Shown one piece after another: positions 9,168-21,364 of a stretch of 64,000 bases of DNA. Both the position numbers and the translations under genes were made by a program. The stretch's first letter is position 1. Each line of letters opens with the position of its first letter. A model generated the notes under the pieces. The model saw nothing but the letters and a program-made list of their open reading frames with translations, had not been told where the DNA came from and did no database searches. This stretch comes from Fusarium oxysporum f. sp. lycopersici 4287 (lineage: Eukaryota; Ascomycota; Sordariomycetes; Hypocreales; Nectriaceae), in NCBI RefSeq assembly GCF_000149955.1, contig NC_030993.1, positions 2,251,544 through 2,315,543 on the forward strand, given 5' to 3'.

Positions 9168-10163
9168 ATGTCCGAAACATCTGCTACACAACATGTCAAA
9201 ACTCGCATTCTCATCATATCCGACACGCATGGGTCGAAACCAAAGCCCAAAAACAAAGGTGGACCCAGCACTGATGATGAGCTCAACGGAAAGGATGTCA
9301 CGCGTGTGACGACAGGTTGGAGAGAGCCTCTACCAGAGGCGGATGTTGCTATTCATTGTGGAGACCTTACGAAGCGAACTACAATTCCTGAATTTGAAAA
9401 TACCTTCTCTGTGTTACGGTCTATCAATGCCCCTCTCAAGCTGGTCATTGCAGGCAACCATGACATCGCGCTTCATGATGATTATTGGCTCAATGAGTTT
9501 GGTGGTCCAGCGGACACGCTCGATGAGGTCAAGACTATTCTTCAGAAGGCTGAGAAAGATGGTGTTCGGTACCTGAACGAGGGCGTTCATGTGTTCACCT
9601 TGCAAAATGGCGCTCTGTTGAAAGTATATGCGAGTCCATGGACCCCTTCCTATGGTGGCTGGGCATTTCAATATGACAATGGGCACGACTTCAACATTCC
9701 CAAGGAAACCGATGTGGCCATTACTCACGGTCCTCCGCAAGGTATCTGCGACTTTGCAGGCATGACTGGGTCCCACGCTGGCTGTCCCGACCTCCGTGCC
9801 GCCGTCGCCCGTGCCAAACCCAAGATCCATTGCTTCGGCCATATCCATGAAGCTTGGGGGACGCATCATGTGACATGGAAAGGCAATGGCATTGATGAGG
9901 AACTTTCAAGAAAAGTCGGGCTCAAGGGGCTACGGCCGAATCGCGTGACGCAGAACGAGGAAGAGGCCAATGCAACGAGGGTGAAGCTCATTAAGATGAG
10001 CAAGCAAAGAGCTGCACATCTGGACCTCACTCACGGTGACAGTCGCGTGGTTCAAGGGAAACAAACCTTGTTTGTCAACGCAGCGATTATGGATATCAGA
10101 TATAGACCTATACAGCTACCGTGGCTGATTGATGTTGACTTGGCGAGAGCTGGCCCAGTGTGA
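9168..10163 (+). CDS. Calcineurin-like metallophosphoesterase
   Basis: Intronless, 331 aa. All five metal-site motifs of the superfamily are present in order: DTHG (D19, H21), GD in HCGDL (D66), GNHD (N97, H98, D99), THGPP and GHIH in FGHIHEAWG. The sequence resembles small cytosolic fungal and animal metallophosphoesterase-domain proteins. There is no signal peptide or membrane segment. The C-terminal ~90 residues after the catalytic domain are hydrophilic. The substrate is unknown. ATG 9168 is the first ATG in frame and sits directly before the domain. Confidence 0.93.
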   Translation: MSETSATQHVKTRILIISDTHGSKPKPKNKGGPSTDDELNGKDVTRVTTGWREPLPEADVAIHCGDLTKRTTIPEFENTFSVLRSINAPLKLVIAGNHDIALHDDYWLNEFGGPADTLDEVKTILQKAEKDGVRYLNEGVHVFTLQNGALLKVYASPWTPSYGGWAFQYDNGHDFNIPKETDVAITHGPPQGICDFAGMTGSHAGCPDLRAAVARAKPKIHCFGHIHEAWGTHHVTWKGNGIDEELSRKVGLKGLRPNRVTQNEEEANATRVKLIKMSKQRAAHLDLTHGDSRVVQGKQTLFVNAAIMDIRYRPIQLPWLIDVDLARAGPV

Positions 10164-10471
10164 GAGATCCTGGACGAATAACTACATCATTGTCATTACG
10201 AATCATAAAATAGATATACATCAGCTGAGAATCGAAAGTTTCAATGCTTCTTTATTACTAGCTAAGCTGGTACATGTCTATTACTACTTTTCCCATCACT
10301 CTCGATGGCAAGCTAATCGTAGGTACCCCGAAAAAAAAAAAGGAAGTGATACACTATCCATGGATCTCTGAACAACGCATTATTAATTTCCTTGTATCGT
10401 AAATGTCAATTGACTGCGTCCCATGAATGCTCCGTGGTGATGAATTTATACGCAGACAGATATCAGAGCTC
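10164..10471. other. Intergenic between convergent genes
   Basis: 3' regions of the phosphoesterase and CFEM genes, with a run of A at about 10330-10340. Nothing else seen. Confidence 0.4.
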
Positions 10472-11130
10472 TTACAGAGCAAGGACAGCACCGAGAGCAG
10501 CGAGGAGACCAAAGGCGGGGCCAGCAACAGCAGCAGCGTTACCAGTAGGAACGCTGCTGGCGCTGCCGCTCTCGCTGCCGGAACCAGAGCCAGAAGTTCC
10601 GGTGGGGGTGGAAGCTCCGTGAGTCTTGGTGGTGGTCCCGTTGCCGGGGTGGGGAGTAACTGGAACAATGGGGGACTCCTCGGGGATGCTGGAGAAGATG
10701 GCGGGGACGCTGGCGGAGCCGGTGACGGAGGTGTCGATGCTGACGGTGACGGCGCCGGTGGTGGCAGCAGAGGTAGCGGTAGGCTTGCTCTCGCCGGCGG
10801 TCTTAGCGAACTCCTTGCAGGCCTCAGCGGCAGCGGACTGAGCCTTGAGGAGGTCTTGAGCCTCGCAGGCCTTGGTCAAGCAAGGGGTGATGATGGGGAG
10901 GAGCTTCGCCTGGAAATCGGAGGCGCATTGGCAGGCGGTGTCCTCGAGCTTGCAGCCGGCCTTGGGGATGTTCTCCTGGAGACATTTGAGCTGTGAGGTA
11001 TTAGTTGGGTGCTGTCATGGATGTGTAAGTGGTCGGGTGTGTTTGGTTGACTTACAGCACACTCGGGTTGACCACCGAAGTCCTGAGCGGCAACGAGGCC
11101 AGCAGCAGCGAGGAAGAAAGCAGCCTTCAT
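10472..11130 (-). CDS. CFEM-domain protein, secreted and GPI-anchored
   Basis: Predicted exons, minus strand, are 11130-11056 and 10990-10472 (197 aa). A typical signal peptide (MKAAFFLAAAGLVAAQ) precedes a CFEM domain with eight cysteines in order: PEC, KC, GC, TAC, QC, PC, KAC, EAC. The intron interrupts the domain after PECA, a common position. A long Ser/Thr/Gly-rich stalk follows (GSGSGSESGSASS), then a hydrophobic C-terminus (PAFGLLAALGAVLAL) as in GPI-anchored wall proteins. CFEM proteins act in haem or iron capture, wall structure or host interaction; which applies here cannot be told. An Asp lies in the expected loop (KLEDTACQC), as in haem-binding members. Confidence 0.95.
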
Positions 11131-13691
11131 TTTGAATGTGGTGTGTGAATGATTTTGGTACTGTAACTAAACGATTGAGTGAAAGCGAGAGAGCTTTGAG
11201 GTATTAAGTCAACAATTAGACAGATGTACAGAGTAATTCAATTCAATTCAACGAGAGGGATGTACAAAAGGCAACTAAGACAAGTCCTGGAACAGGTCGG
11301 CATCACCTCCTTATATACAATGTAGTAGAGTCTTGCAAACTTAAAAAGTCCCGATACTTTATTAGCCCAGTCAATAGTGCTGGACAGCAGACGTCAACAA
11401 GTGGCTGGACTACGAACGAATACAGGCTAAGGTACTGCTATTGGGGTGACCATTGACCTGGTCCTGATCCCATGCTAAGCTCTAGCACAGCTTCAGGCTG
11501 CAGAAGTGCCCCTGGACCCCTGGGTTCAAACCCCCCCCCCCCCCCCGAGCCCGACAAGCCGATACCAACCTTCTGCGTACTGTACATAAAACACCTGGAC
11601 CGACCAATCATGCCGAGTCCTGCGGCATAGGCGCTGATCTTTTTCGGTGGGTCTACAGCGCCGATAGAGTTCTAATGGCCTGTCAATCACCATATTTCAG
11701 TAACATTCTCACAACTCCCGTAATTGTCGGGTGTCATCGTCCGAGGTTTCATAAAACTCTACTTTTTTCCCTATCTTCCATTATCTTCTCCAAGCGCCAT
11801 TTTGTGCTCGGCAGCGACCTCGGAACAAGGAAAATTGAGTTTTATTTTGTCTCTTCTAGTCTCTTATCCCCTAAATTTGCTACTCTTTCTCTTGTTTGTG
11901 CCGGTTGCCGTTTGGGGGCGACGCCGTCATTGCCCGTGGCGTTTCTTGGTATGCATCCGTGCATGTTTTAAGAGGAGGGGGGGGAGTCTTAATTGGTGCT
12001 ACCCTCGAAACTAGGGATTTATTGCCCCGGACAACATCACAACAGTCAATGTCTTTCCAGATCAAGAAACATACGTACGTCGAATGTATTGAATACGAAG
12101 TAGCCTACCATAACTTTATTTCTCCATATAAGGTTTGATGATGCTAGTTCATGCATCAAAACTGCTCCTTTCGTCTGTTTACTCCTTTTTTTCAGAAGCT
12201 TCCTTTGGTTTCTCTCACTTATTCACTCAACTTACAAAGTGTATAGCATCCGGAACAAGATAGGGCTAGATATTAGAAGAAACATGCAAGCAACCGTCAA
12301 CAAGCTATGAAACGCCACTAAACGGCACAAAGACCAGGATGAGAACATGATATGTACCACCATCTCAGCTTCTGCAGCTCTCGCACACTGGATCAATCGT
12401 GACAACCTTGAAGGCTGAGCTGGCTTACTGTTACTGCTGCTATTGTCTCTTCTGAGTGTCATCTTCACATCCTCAAGCTCATCCATCAACGTCAGCTTAT
12501 TGCCCCCTCACGCATTGTGCATGCGCGTGCATACAAACACTTACGCGTCGTCCCAAAGTGCCTCCTCGCTAGGACTTTTTGGCGGCCTTGTACGGATAAA
12601 TTGGATGCTTCCCGACAAAACATCTTCCTTCTCCCTCGCTGCTATTGGTGGATGTCGGCTTCTAATTCGGGGAGGTGTCTAGACAGTGCAACTCCACGAA
12701 ACGCAGTGATGCTTAAACGAATACTGCTGTAGCTCTCTCTGGCGGCTGCTTTTTCTTCTTTTGACTTCATCCTCACATGCAGGGTCAGATCAGCATCACC
12801 GATCAGCGGCTGCATGCCATGTGCAGATGCATCTCGTATCCGGAGTAACGTGTTGTCGAGGCTTGGAATCAGGCGAGTACGGCATAGCACTTACATAACC
12901 TCACATCATGCCAGCACCACATATGGATCTCCATTCGCTAAACAAAGCATGGTATACTGAGTAGAGAGGATGATCAAGACATCTAGAGACTTCCATAAAT
13001 CTCATACCGAAGTAGCAAAGTCTGGTCTAATCGTAGGCTATAAACTCATGATGAGGTTCTCAAACCATAACCCAATCTCATAAGCATGAAAAAACAAGAC
13101 ACTATCAAATTCCTTGGATATGCTCATGTTCCTCAGCCCTTGATTTGCTTTACTAAGTCTTTCTCTTCAAGCGGGTAGTAGTGTATAATAATGACTGGGT
13201 ACACATATAGCACACTGCACTTAACGTCCATTCGCAGTACCGCATACCAAACGTTGTTGAGCCTCCCTCAACTGCCATCTACGATTTCATTCCAATTACC
13301 TCAGCCACCAAACCTAAGCCAAAGTCAATTCTCCCTTCCGTCAGAATCCTCGATCGATATCCATCACTCGCTTACTTCTCGATCTGTGACACATATCCCA
13401 TGTCGGCGCCCTAGCGTAGCCCTGTGGAGTTGAACAAAAAGCTTGGCTCAACATGGAAATCTTGCCAAGTTTCCTTGTGTGTTTGGCAATTGCTTATACA
13501 GCGGGACTCATGTGCCGTTCCTTTTAAATGATGCAAACAGAGATCTTGTCTTCAAAAATGACAGCGACTTTCCGCTAAAAATTCCATCATGTAGTCACTA
13601 GGGTGGAAATACTAGGACAGTAAATGCAGGTCTAAATACATTAACAAGCAAATGTAGGTTCTAATAATTATATGCCTAAAAACACATCGCC
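11131..13691. other. 2.6-kb gene-free region
   Basis: No gene is supported. It includes the CFEM promoter, a run of 16 C at 11531-11546 and several small frames without domains. One of them, 12642-12890 on the minus strand, is 82 codons but featureless. No tRNA, repeat array or transposon coding was recognised. Confidence 0.4.
11531..11546 (+). repeat. Poly(C) tract, 16 nt
   Basis: Uninterrupted run of C about 400 bp upstream of the CFEM gene. Probably length-variable; it could also mark an assembly-difficult point. Confidence 0.85.
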
Positions 13692-15325
13692 TCATGAATC
13701 ATCGTCCCATCGAGGCCGATTCATGATAATGGGTCTCGCGGGATCCCACGGTCCCCGTATCTCGTTCTTGTACTTCTGAAGCCCTATCAGCCACCAGCTG
13801 CAGCCTCCTGTAGCCAGTATGGCAATGAGCACTCCAACAATCATGCCCACTAGTCCACTCTTCCACGGCCATCCAACTGTGTTCTTATCGTATCCCAGTA
13901 TTAGGCCGACTCCGAAGCTTGCACCTAATACCAGCAGAATGGCAGAGAGGATATGGAAGCGCCAGCTTCGATGTCGTACATAGCGTCGGAATACTGGAAA
14001 CAACCCAAACACCTCGATGCTGAAGAGTGTCAGACTGAACACCTGCTTGGTCGATGGTAGTCGGCTGGCGAGTACAGTCGATGCCATCAAAGCAGCATTT
14101 GTGGACAGCGATGCTGGAAACTTGGCACCTACACCTCCAGAGTAGTCAAAAAAGAAGATATTGATCGCGAGAAGCCAGAAGGACATGGCCCAGATGCTGT
14201 CGCTTGATGTTGATCGCGTTAGCGACTTGAGAATGGGACTCAGCCCAAGGAGCGTGCAATAGATAAGAATCGCGGACTTGACGGTCTCCATCCTCTGTCG
14301 ATATCGATTTTCTTCTGCCAGGAGGGGCGGTGGTAGTTCGGGGAGATGTTCTTGACTCGCTCGTGGAGTGTGTGCGATACCACTGGCCAGGGAGGTCGTT
14401 GAAGCAGACTGGGCTCGATGCATCGTGCTAGGCGCATGCAGGTTGGTTGTCGAACTCGCAGCCGAAGCGACAGCAGATGGTGCGGCGGTAGACGGCGCCG
14501 ACTCGACCCGGAACGGAGGTGGACGCCGGATACTGCCCGTGCGGGTTGGTCGCCTTAGACTTCCAGTCCGACCGGCCCTTCCCATCACATTCGCTGCCAC
14601 GCCAAGACTCGGATCATCCGTGTCTTCAATTTCTGATAGCCAACGTTCCCAGAGGATCCATCCTACAAACGTAGCGAAGCTGCTCCAGCTTGTGACAGCA
14701 ACAGGAGACACGCGTTCCTGAAATATGCCGACAAAACAAACAACAAAGATTATGACTGAACAGACATGCTGTAGTATGACCGTAGAGTCAGCGACGAGTG
14801 GCCAGAAGTCATATGGCTTGAGACGAGGGTTGCGCTGGAGATTCTCGAGGAAGGTCGCTTGATCGGTGTAGTTATCGGGGTCTGCAAGCTCAATTGTTAG
14901 CTGCCATTGTCCAATACAGGAATTTCCTGAGACATACACGATTGCTTAACCCACATCAGCTTCTTCCATGGGCGTTTACGTCTTCGACTCCGGCCTCGCG
15001 GCCCTCGAGGAGGCGACACAAAGGCATCGTCAGGGGAAAGATGAGAACGACCGAAGCCATGAAGGGCCGAGTGGTCTAACGAGGGGAACGGCGTCTCGTC
15101 GTCGGTAGGGGGTAGCATGCTATCGAGAAGGCATTGGAGGCGTCGGGATCTGGGCCCGGGTCCGGGATCGGGATCGGGGGGTTGACTTGAACCTGGGCTT
15201 TTTGTTGGTGAAGTTGGAGCCGGAGCTGAAGTTGGAGGCTGGTGTTGATGCCAATTGACACCTGTAATGAGTGGGTCGCCCAGGGTTAGTGGACTTGGAG
15301 ATCGTGCCGTAGCGTCTCCTGTCAT
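13692..15325 (-). CDS. GPI2: GPI-GlcNAc transferase subunit Gpi2 / PIG-C
   Basis: Predicted exons, minus strand, are 15325-14938 and 14881-13692 (525 aa). The core family phrase spans the splice: KRPWKKLMWVKQS then YPDNYTD, followed by FLENLQRN and several membrane helices (e.g. LQHVCSVIIFVVCFVGIF, FWLLAINIFFFDYSGG, VFSLTLFSIEVFGLFPVF). Gpi2 is part of the ER complex that adds GlcNAc to phosphatidylinositol, the first step of GPI-anchor synthesis. Yeast Gpi2 is 280 aa. The extra length here comes from a proline-rich N-terminus of about 110 residues and a Ser/Arg/Ala-rich insertion of about 120 residues between helices, as in other filamentous fungi. Confidence 0.93.
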
Positions 15326-18003
15326 GGAAATGGATGGATCTACTAAACTATGACAAGTGCGTGTGTGTGCGTGCGTGCGTGCGTGCGCGAGCCTGTAGCT
15401 GTGTGTACTGTAATGTATGTAGGTGGCTAGTAAGACACGCTTGGATAGTTGAGATGTGACGGGCTTATCGTCATCTCCAGCTCCCGCTGGAGAATGTTGA
15501 TCCTGCAGCAGTATGATATTCGTATACGTGAGAGGTACCTTATTGTCTCTTAAATTTATGTACCTCCGCTGTTAAGGTACTTCACACTTCAGGCAGGAGG
15601 ATAACCGGAAGGAGCTGTCTTCTGGTGGGGTCAGTGATACACTTGCAGCTTCCCACTCATACTGCACAACTGATCGTGCAGTCACCAGTAGCAGAAGTTT
15701 TCTCTCTCATCTCCTCTTGCAAAGTTGAATTATGACCATAAAACACGATAGAAAATGTACCGATACACGGACCGAGAGTCAAAAAGAAGCTTTGATCAAC
15801 CCTCAGGTCATTTCACTACCCTACACAAGCAGAGTCAGCTCAACCGCCTGACTCCTGATCCTCGCATGATTTCACAAACAGCACATTGCAGGAGAGAACG
15901 CCATCGGAGAGAAGACTCAGGTCTGGCGGCTACAGGGCGACCTTCTTGATGGCATTGGATACCGAAAGTGACAACATTGAGTATACGCAGATACGCATGT
16001 ACACCGATGTTTCAAGCACAGTCATCAGCCTTTCCAATATTGAGCACATCACCGCTCTTCTTTCGATCCACCACCCACCATCCCATCCTGCTTGATCAGT
16101 CTGCCTTGGCATATTCAGTTACTTCTAACCAAGAAACCGGGTTGATATGCTAGACATGGTTCGTGGATACGCAGCATACAGAATGAACCGTGCAGAATGC
16201 AGGCCTTCTCTCCCTGTCACACTTATAAAACCACATAATTATCTCCACTCCTAGATAGCGACCACTTCGAGTCTGCCAGCCAATGGATCAGGTTAGCTCT
16301 CCCGATCCTGAGAGATCGATTTGGAGAAAAACGTGGTCTTGGGACCCAAACCAGCCACGCACCCGTACCTGCTGATGTGCTGTTATCGGAGAAATTGGAT
16401 CATGTCGATGGCAAATCGAAATAGGAACCCGGTATTATTGTCTGACATTCATTCGCTCAGCCTTCACTCATCACCATTGCTATCTGCAGTCACCAAGGAT
16501 GCCCACTGCTCGTTGCCCCAAGTCAGATCTCACTGCCAATCATAACCAGACTTGGTAAAGGCGTTCATTCTTGGACTGTCCCAGAACCAGTTCACCGGCA
16601 CCAATCGCGTACTATCCCGCCTCAAGTTAACGGACTCCACACGGGGTTACCCGACATCCCTTGCAGGTTCCCGTCCAAGCCCTTCCGCCTCACTTCAAGC
16701 ACATTTTGTTAAGCCAACCATACCGCCGGGTCCATACCAAACTCCCAGTTCTTCTACAGTACGGAGTGTAGGATCGAAAGATGCCTCGGTACCTCCACCG
16801 CGATAGAGAGGACACATCTTCAGATTTCCAACCAGGAGATAAAGATCGAAAACAAGCCAAGAATGGACAACTCAATCAACTCACTCCTTTGGTGTGTTGA
16901 GTTGAGCTGAAAGTGTCCGTTCGCGCGCTGACCCACGCTCTCGGACAACTGTCACCTACGGATACTAGCCCCGTGATAGACAATCGACATTCCCGGCACC
17001 ATGAGCGGTCACCTCCAGATGACTGTTTGTAGCTGGGTAGATTGTACTCCGTGCTGAGGAGGTCCTGATTCTGATTGATCTCTCCGGCCCTAGCATCGCG
17101 TCGCATCGGTCTTGCCCACTGGCAGGCTTTTGCGTCGTATGCAGCCACGACTGGGATAGTCTGCCACCGTCCAACTCACATCACGCCATTATCCAAGACA
17201 TATTTCACTAATGCTATAGACACACGAACTGATCGAGTGTCTCCGGATGCTGAGCGTTGTCTTGTTGCTGTTTCGACTCAGTACGAACACGACGAGATAT
17301 CCTAGTCAAACATTTGATCAAAAAGCAAGAGAAGACTATAAATCATATTTGAAGTAAGATGATGAGCTAAAAAGGACAACGAGGGGAAACGACGGGGCGT
17401 TGTGAGGCGTTTGGCAGATTTGCTTTTTTACAAGACAAGTGAGAGTCGAGAGGTAAACAAGAAGCGCGAAATGTTCGATAAAGTGTGATCGTCCACTCAA
17501 ACATCTTGCACCATCTGCGGCTCCCCCGGTCTCATCACCACTTTGTTCCTTGGAAAGCTGTCTCATTGGTAGATTGACCGAGACACCAGAATCCGCCATG
17601 CAGTATGCCGCCATCGAACCGCTGAGGGCGGTGTCGGTGAACCATCCCGGTTTTAGTAACCTGTGACACAGTATAGCACATAGTCTATCTACTTACTATC
17701 TACCACCTACATACCTTACATGCATGCGTGCATGCAGGTATGCACCGCGTCCAACGATGGCTTCACGAGGATCAATTATTTTCCCCGCCCCGGACGTGCC
17801 GCAAACGGTCATGGTCCCCCCCTACTTGTAGGTATGACACTGTTTCCGTCTGTCCTCGTGAGAACCCCTGCTCTGGGGTTTGACACTATATACCCGACGT
17901 GAGATTAAAACCGCCGCTCATACCTCTTGGTTGGCAGCCAACCTTTGATGTCTTCTGCTGGTCTTTACTCTCTGGAGTTCATATACTCCACCCTCTGTTT
18001 ACT
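15326..18003. other. 2.7-kb gene-free region
   Basis: No gene is supported on either strand. It includes the GPI2 promoter with a GT/GCGT microsatellite (15359-15392), and alternating TGCATGC sequence near 17720. Frames of 60-90 codons here lack domains and conserved-looking composition. Confidence 0.4.
15359..15392. repeat. GTGT/GCGT microsatellite
   Basis: Imperfect GT then GCGT repeats just upstream of the GPI2 start codon, probably in its leader. Alternating purine-pyrimidine sequence of this kind varies in length. Confidence 0.75.
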
Positions 18004-18951
18004 ATGATGGAGATGTCCGCTTCGTCCCATGGCCTCGAGACCATGGCGTCTTTGTCCCTCTCAACCTCAGCTACGACCGACTTTAATTCTTTACCAACGG
18101 AACTTCGTCTAAAGATATGGTCACGAGCGAGTGAGCCTCGTATCGTTTTATACGGTGATCTGGTTCAAAAGAGCCGGTCTTATCCCTTGCCTACCGTTAC
18201 ACAACTCAATGCGGAAGCGCGAGATGAAACTCGGCTGGGGTACGAACCAATTGGTAATGGATCATACTTCGACTTCTCCAGGGACATCCTCCTCTGTGAC
18301 CACAAGATCTCAGATCAGGTGACCGACCAGTACCTAGATGGTCTTGCCCCGCGGATACGGCGTCTTGTCTTCTGGGACTGCTTCCCTGATGATGGACGGG
18401 TGGAGGGACCCTATCACTATTCTGTCTATCTATCAGCGTGTTACCGGCAGCCGGATTTTGGGAAAATCGAATTCGACAGGTTTTGGTTCCCTAACGTGGA
18501 TGATATGTGGATTGTCAAGGTGGGGGAAATCGACCCAGCGTGGATGGTCCAGGTGAACCCAAAGTTGCCATATAAAATGCGACTTCAACAGTTGGCGAAG
18601 CAGTTCAGATACTGGGTGGACGAGAACATCATTGAGATGGCACCCCTGGACCTGAGGGAGCCAGAATCACAGGCTGTCTTGCATGACGGACGTTGCGGGA
18701 AAGAAGATTGCCATGAACTCAACAAACAGCGCAGCATAATGTTGTCCAAGGTTGCCTTCCTCGACGGTAGATACAAGGCTCCCGATGACGGACAGAAATG
18801 GATCCGAATCATTTCATGGCAAGCTGGTGAAGATAAAGCCGTATACGAAAACAGGATGAGATGGGTGGTTGTCGAGAGAATTCTGACATTTGATTTGCAA
18901 CGAGATGGATGGAGCGAATCTGGAGTGGAAGTGAGACGACGTAGCAGTTGA
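18004..18951 (+). CDS. 2EXR-domain protein
   Basis: Intronless, 315 aa from ATG 18004; ATG 18007 is an alternative. The N-terminal motif FNSLPTELRLKIWSRASEPR (about residues 21-40) is the 2EXR signature of large lineage-expanded fungal families. The rest has mixed helix/strand character with aromatic-rich stretches (VFWDCFPDD, FDRFWFPNVDDMW) and ends in EVRRRSS. No catalytic motif or membrane segment is visible. Function is unknown for the family. It sits in a gene-poor stretch next to a broken ORF, consistent with an accessory pocket between housekeeping genes. Confidence 0.8.
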   Translation: MMEMSASSHGLETMASLSLSTSATTDFNSLPTELRLKIWSRASEPRIVLYGDLVQKSRSYPLPTVTQLNAEARDETRLGYEPIGNGSYFDFSRDILLCDHKISDQVTDQYLDGLAPRIRRLVFWDCFPDDGRVEGPYHYSVYLSACYRQPDFGKIEFDRFWFPNVDDMWIVKVGEIDPAWMVQVNPKLPYKMRLQQLAKQFRYWVDENIIEMAPLDLREPESQAVLHDGRCGKEDCHELNKQRSIMLSKVAFLDGRYKAPDDGQKWIRIISWQAGEDKAVYENRMRWVVVERILTFDLQRDGWSESGVEVRRRSS

Positions 18952-19825
18952 AGGTAATAGAAGTGGATGGGGGATACCTTTGACAAGCGCAAGGCTCTGC
19001 CATACTGAACGATAAGAACAGTACCTCCTGGACAACTAATATCTGCGTGAAGTTCAACAACGGCACCAACACAGGGAAGAACAATTTGACACTCTCTGAG
19101 GGTAAATGAAGAACAGACGTGTAGAAGGGCTCAGGATTTGAAGAAAACTTGTTGGACTATTATGTCCAACCAGAAATGACGGACACAACGATCAGAACAA
19201 GCTGCGGTCTAGCGCTATCATTTTGCGCAACTCAATGATGAAACAAGCAACGGTATCTAATTATTTAAATATTCATTCAAAACATACTGAGGTATGTTGT
19301 TTCTGTTATATATTGCATTTATAAACTTCATTTTCGAAACAAGCGGAACGATAGAAGAAAGAACAAAACTGAAAGATTATTTCCTCAATCCTCAGGTAAA
19401 CCTGCATATTATAATTGAACTTATGAATAGCTAATGGTGTTCTTCTACTGTGCAACCCGTGTTACAGTTCAAAGTCCTTCAGCTTGTTTATCTGACATGG
19501 AACATCTGAACAGATCTCCCCTCACACTGAGATCGACGATATCATAGTAGTGTTCAGGCGAACATAGGAGGATGTAACATTAACCTCTGATCTGAACAAC
19601 AGATTTCCAATCAACAGAGATCTGAAAATATGGACAACACCCAGAAATGATGAAACTGCATCTTCATACTGATGTTTCAGACATGAATTTGACTATAAAG
19701 GAAAGATATTCTGCAACTCTTTTGCGTATCTATGACAACATCCGTCATTTACATTTACCAAGAAGAGATCTCAACGTCGTAAATTCAACAGCTTTGAATA
19801 TACCTATAATCTTGCTACCTCTATC
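18952..19825. other. AT-rich intergenic stretch
   Basis: AT-rich, with broken short frames. Fragments in more than one frame between about 19590 and 19820 could be decayed 5' exons of the interrupted ORF that follows, but no continuous reading could be built. Confidence 0.3.
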
Positions 19826-20689
19826 ATGTCTTCGGTACAGCCCAATAAAGAGGGAGTAATACTCGCTACCATGGGTAGTGATATCGACAAGCTCATTGGC
19901 CCTAAAACTGTCAGTTTCTTTCCTGAACGAGCACCTAGATGCCAAGATGACTATCACAGAATTGAGGCAATGATCTACATCAAACCTCATATGCCTAGAC
20001 TTGGACCATATCAAGTGTTCAAGCGACTTCACCACACCCGTTTCCGAGACAGGGAGCATCGGTCGAGGCAAATGTCCGTTAGAAAGGACACCTTCTTGAC
20101 ACACCACATGGTCTTCCCAAAGCCTGTGCCCTCGCAATTTGGATTTCCTCATGGATATAACCTCATCAGTCTTGGTCTCCGTCTAGTTGCGTCAACTTTT
20201 GATTATGATGAAGCAATTCCACACATCCAGTTGACAGAATATGCTTGACGACCGTTGAGCCTCAGAATGTTCCCTCGTCTTGAAGAGTTTACTATGATGT
20301 GCCTGCGGCCTATTAGCTGCAGCTGCCAAAGTCGTTTACCCTTCCTCAATTCCTCAACAAACAAACGAGGTGAGTACTATGGCTTCCGCTACCACCAAGA
20401 TACCCGACGCGTGGAGTACACTCAGCTAATTTGGTCTGACGTCGCAGAGCTTGCATTCGCCGGCGAGGATCTTGTAAATGAGCTATTTCCTTGTACAATT
20501 GTCCGTCTGTGGATCGTCGGACAACGACGCGGTCGGTATAGGATGCCAAAAGAGCTTGAATGGACGCACCTAGACTTGTATTCGGAGTTTAGTGAGCACT
20601 ATCTCAACAGAATTAGAGACTTGTGGGTGCTGACTCGAATGAGACTCGAGAACCCGATTCGAGAGGAGATATGTAAGATGGTAGTCTGA
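19826..20689 (+). pseudogene. ORF interrupted by one TGA; unrecognised family
   Basis: One frame runs from ATG 19826 to TGA at 20246-20248 (140 codons) and continues in the same frame from 20249 to TGA 20687-20689 (146 codons). The joint product would be about 287 residues. The second part contains FPRLEEFTMMCLRP, reminiscent of the FP-LEEL segment of fungal F-box/2EXR-like proteins, and RVEYTQLIWSDVAELAF. No confident domain was assigned. No standard intron removes the TGA: the only nearby GT...AG is about 36 nt with a poor donor. Most simply a gene with a premature stop. Its 5' end may also be missing. Confidence 0.5.
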
Positions 20690-21364
20690 TCGACTTTGGG
20701 TAAGTATTTTGTGGTGTTTTTGAAAGCACAAGGATTGAGAGTCGGAGTTGCTTCGTTTGATACTTTGGATGTAATGCTGGCCGTTACCCTCTCTTGGTAT
20801 TGTACTTGATCTGCTATTTTACCTCGGAATTGTAAAAGAATTTGGATATTATTATTGCATTAGGATCTGTGAGATTTGACTTGCTATACTGTCGCTAGGC
20901 AAAGAGTTAACAAGTGGATGCTCTTGTCAGGCAGATGATTGTCTACCTATAAATCTCGTTAGACAAAGGTCCAAAGGTTGATTTCATGTCGCCAGTGCAA
21001 AAGGAGTGTTTCATAACTGAATAATAGTATTGATGCGACAATTGTTAATACGCTAGATGCCATACTCGCCCAATAAAGCAGTTGCCTAGGTATTGTTGCA
21101 TACCTGGGCTTTATTACCCCTGAGTTACTGCAACCGAGCACTGGCAGTATACTCAAGGCATTGCAATTCCTCAATTATGACTACTAGGATCCTTTTGACG
21201 TGACTGATATTTATCTTATTTGGAATGCGGTAAGTAAGTATTGTGTAAATAGATACATATTCGACTGCCACACAAGAAATTCCAACGCTCAAACAGTCTA
21301 GCCTCTATTAGTGTACATAGCAATGGGCTCGTCAAATCCCATAGTGAATAATCCTACAGAGATA
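20690..21364. other. Intergenic, AT-rich
   Basis: 3' region of MTC5 and of the interrupted ORF. No gene or repeat recognised. Confidence 0.35.

Noticed and set aside
11515..11550. GGTTCAAA-like sequence before the C run, resembling a tRNA B box
   Set aside because: No matching A box or cloverleaf could be built around it.
12642..12890. 82-codon minus-strand frame
   Set aside because: Isolated, no recognisable family, no splice partners found; length is expected by chance in 2.6 kb of intergenic DNA.
18952..21364. Possible transposon relic around the interrupted ORF
   Set aside because: No terminal repeats, target-site duplication or transposase/reverse-transcriptase motif seen; AT-richness alone is not enough to call repeat-induced mutation.
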